Positions 63,422 to 64,000 of a DNA stretch of 64,000 nucleotides are shown here, one piece after another. The notes under the pieces are model-generated. The model was not told the origin of the DNA. It did no database searches and saw nothing but the letters and a program-made list of their open reading frames with translations. The stretch's first letter is position 1. Each line of letters opens with the position of its first letter. A program made the position numbers and the translations under genes. The stretch covers positions 744,001 through 808,000 of the forward strand of contig CAXXDX010000007.1 in assembly GCA_963677605.2 (NCBI GenBank), given 5' to 3'. This DNA is from JAGLOK01 sp963677605 (GTDB lineage: Bacteria; Bacillota; Clostridia; Christensenellales; UMGS416).

Positions 63422-64000
63422 ATGGTTCAGGTTTTAGTTAATATCCTTCTTAGATGTTTTGAATTGCTGCTAAATCTTCTTCCTTATGTTGTAGTCGGAG
63501 TTTTGCTGGCTGAAATATTAAGATATACTTCCTGGGCAGATTTTGTGCAAAAAGGAATCAGTAAATCTCCTGCGTGGGCTGTTGTAATAGCAGCTGCACT
63601 TGGAATGGTTTCGCCTCTTTGCACGTTCGGAACAGTTCCCATAGTTATCAGTCTATACAGAAAGAAAGTGCCACTTGCTCCTCTGATAACATTTCTCAGT
63701 GCTTCGTCGCTTATAAATCCACAGCTTTTTGCCGTAACATGGGGCAGCTTCGGTTTTGAGTTTGCTATAGCAAGGGTTATCAGTGTGTTTGTGTTTTCTG
63801 TTATACTTGGTGTGATTCTGACTGTTCTTGAAAAACGCGTAAAATCATTTGAGCACAAAGAAGTAAATGAAGATATAAAAGAGCGTAAAAGTAAAAAGAA
63901 GGATATAAAAAACTTTAAGCTTAAGATATATTTAAAAGACGTTTGGTCATCTTTTAAATTTATTGGCGGATATTTGCTCTTGGGAATTGCAATCAGCGTT
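63422..64000 (+). CDS. PF03773-type permease, truncated by the window end
   Basis: The first 193 codons of an open frame running off the window. The N-terminal half carries SPLCTFGTVP (64-73), the same signature as the permease at 56493, then ASSLINPQLFAVT matching SSILINPQLIIYS there. A Lys/Glu-rich cytoplasmic loop follows. It begins one base after the DUF362 stop, so it is co-translated with it. The rest of the gene is outside the window. Confidence 0.85.
   Translation, partial: MVQVLVNILLRCFELLLNLLPYVVVGVLLAEILRYTSWADFVQKGISKSPAWAVVIAAALGMVSPLCTFGTVPIVISLYRKKVPLAPLITFLSASSLINPQLFAVTWGSFGFEFAIARVISVFVFSVILGVILTVLEKRVKSFEHKEVNEDIKERKSKKKDIKNFKLKIYLKDVWSSFKFIGGYLLLGIAISV

Noticed and set aside
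1..64000. Mobile elements, prophage, CRISPR arrays, tRNA or rRNA genes, defence systems
   Set aside because: No transposase, integrase, phage or Cas genes, no regularly spaced repeats and no tRNA-like cloverleaf were seen; gene content is metabolic throughout.

Overview
The window looks like a chromosomal stretch from an anaerobic, low-GC Bacillota (Clostridia-type) bacterium. The support is AT-rich intergenic DNA, strong AGGAGG-type ribosome binding sites, some TTG/GTG starts, Rho-independent terminators, lipoprotein signals of Gram-positive type, and fermentation-type enzymes (iron-dependent alcohol dehydrogenase, acetate-kinase relative). I see no tRNA, rRNA, CRISPR array, phage gene or transposase. 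Nearly all of it is an accessory carbohydrate and organic-acid catabolism region.

Layout. (1) 1-4.0 kb: an AraC-type regulator, a Na+/Ca2+ exchanger-type transporter, and a PrpR_N/Fis-type regulator divergent from operon A. (2) 4.4-17 kb, operon A: anion permease, two large esterases, Fe-alcohol dehydrogenase, DapA-type lyase, PdxA2-type dehydrogenase, an Asp-box (BNR) protein, DUF1537 acid-sugar kinase and a third esterase. The PdxA2 + DUF1537 pair is the signature of four-carbon acid sugar (threonate/erythronate) catabolism. (3) 17-23 kb: an MFS transporter, a CdaR-type sugar-diacid regulator, and a minus-strand pair of MFS transporter + GHL6-like hydrolase. (4) 23.5-42.9 kb, operon B: 17 plus-strand genes ending at a strong bidirectional terminator. 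They encode a family-5 binding protein with its ABC transporter, a DUF1116/FdrA/61-residue module, tartronate-semialdehyde reductase, glycerate kinase, a divergent acetate-kinase relative, two tandem GHL6-like hydrolases, a TIM-barrel isomerase, a cupin and a split transketolase. (5) 43-47 kb, minus strand: malate/lactate-type dehydrogenase, GHL6-like hydrolase, HSL-type esterase. (6) 47.4-55.1 kb, plus strand: two MFS transporters, aldo/keto reductase, GHL6-like hydrolase, MFS transporter, D-2-hydroxyacid dehydrogenase. (7) 55.4-64 kb: two copies of a DUF362 + PF03773-type permease pair, flanking a two-component system and a cupin-cupin-aldo/keto reductase operon behind a MerR-type promoter.

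How it may work. The five GHL6-like hydrolases and three esterases have no signal peptide, and importers (one ABC, five MFS) sit among them. The picture is uptake of small glycosides or esters followed by cytoplasmic cleavage. The released acid sugars would be phosphorylated, oxidised and funnelled to triose phosphates, glycerate and transketolase products. The most novel parts are the FdrA/DUF1116 module joined to an active-site-altered acetate-kinase relative, the expansion of GHL6-like enzymes, the esterases with an apparently dead N-terminal hydrolase half, and the duplicated DUF362/permease pair. Substrates are not determinable from sequence alone.
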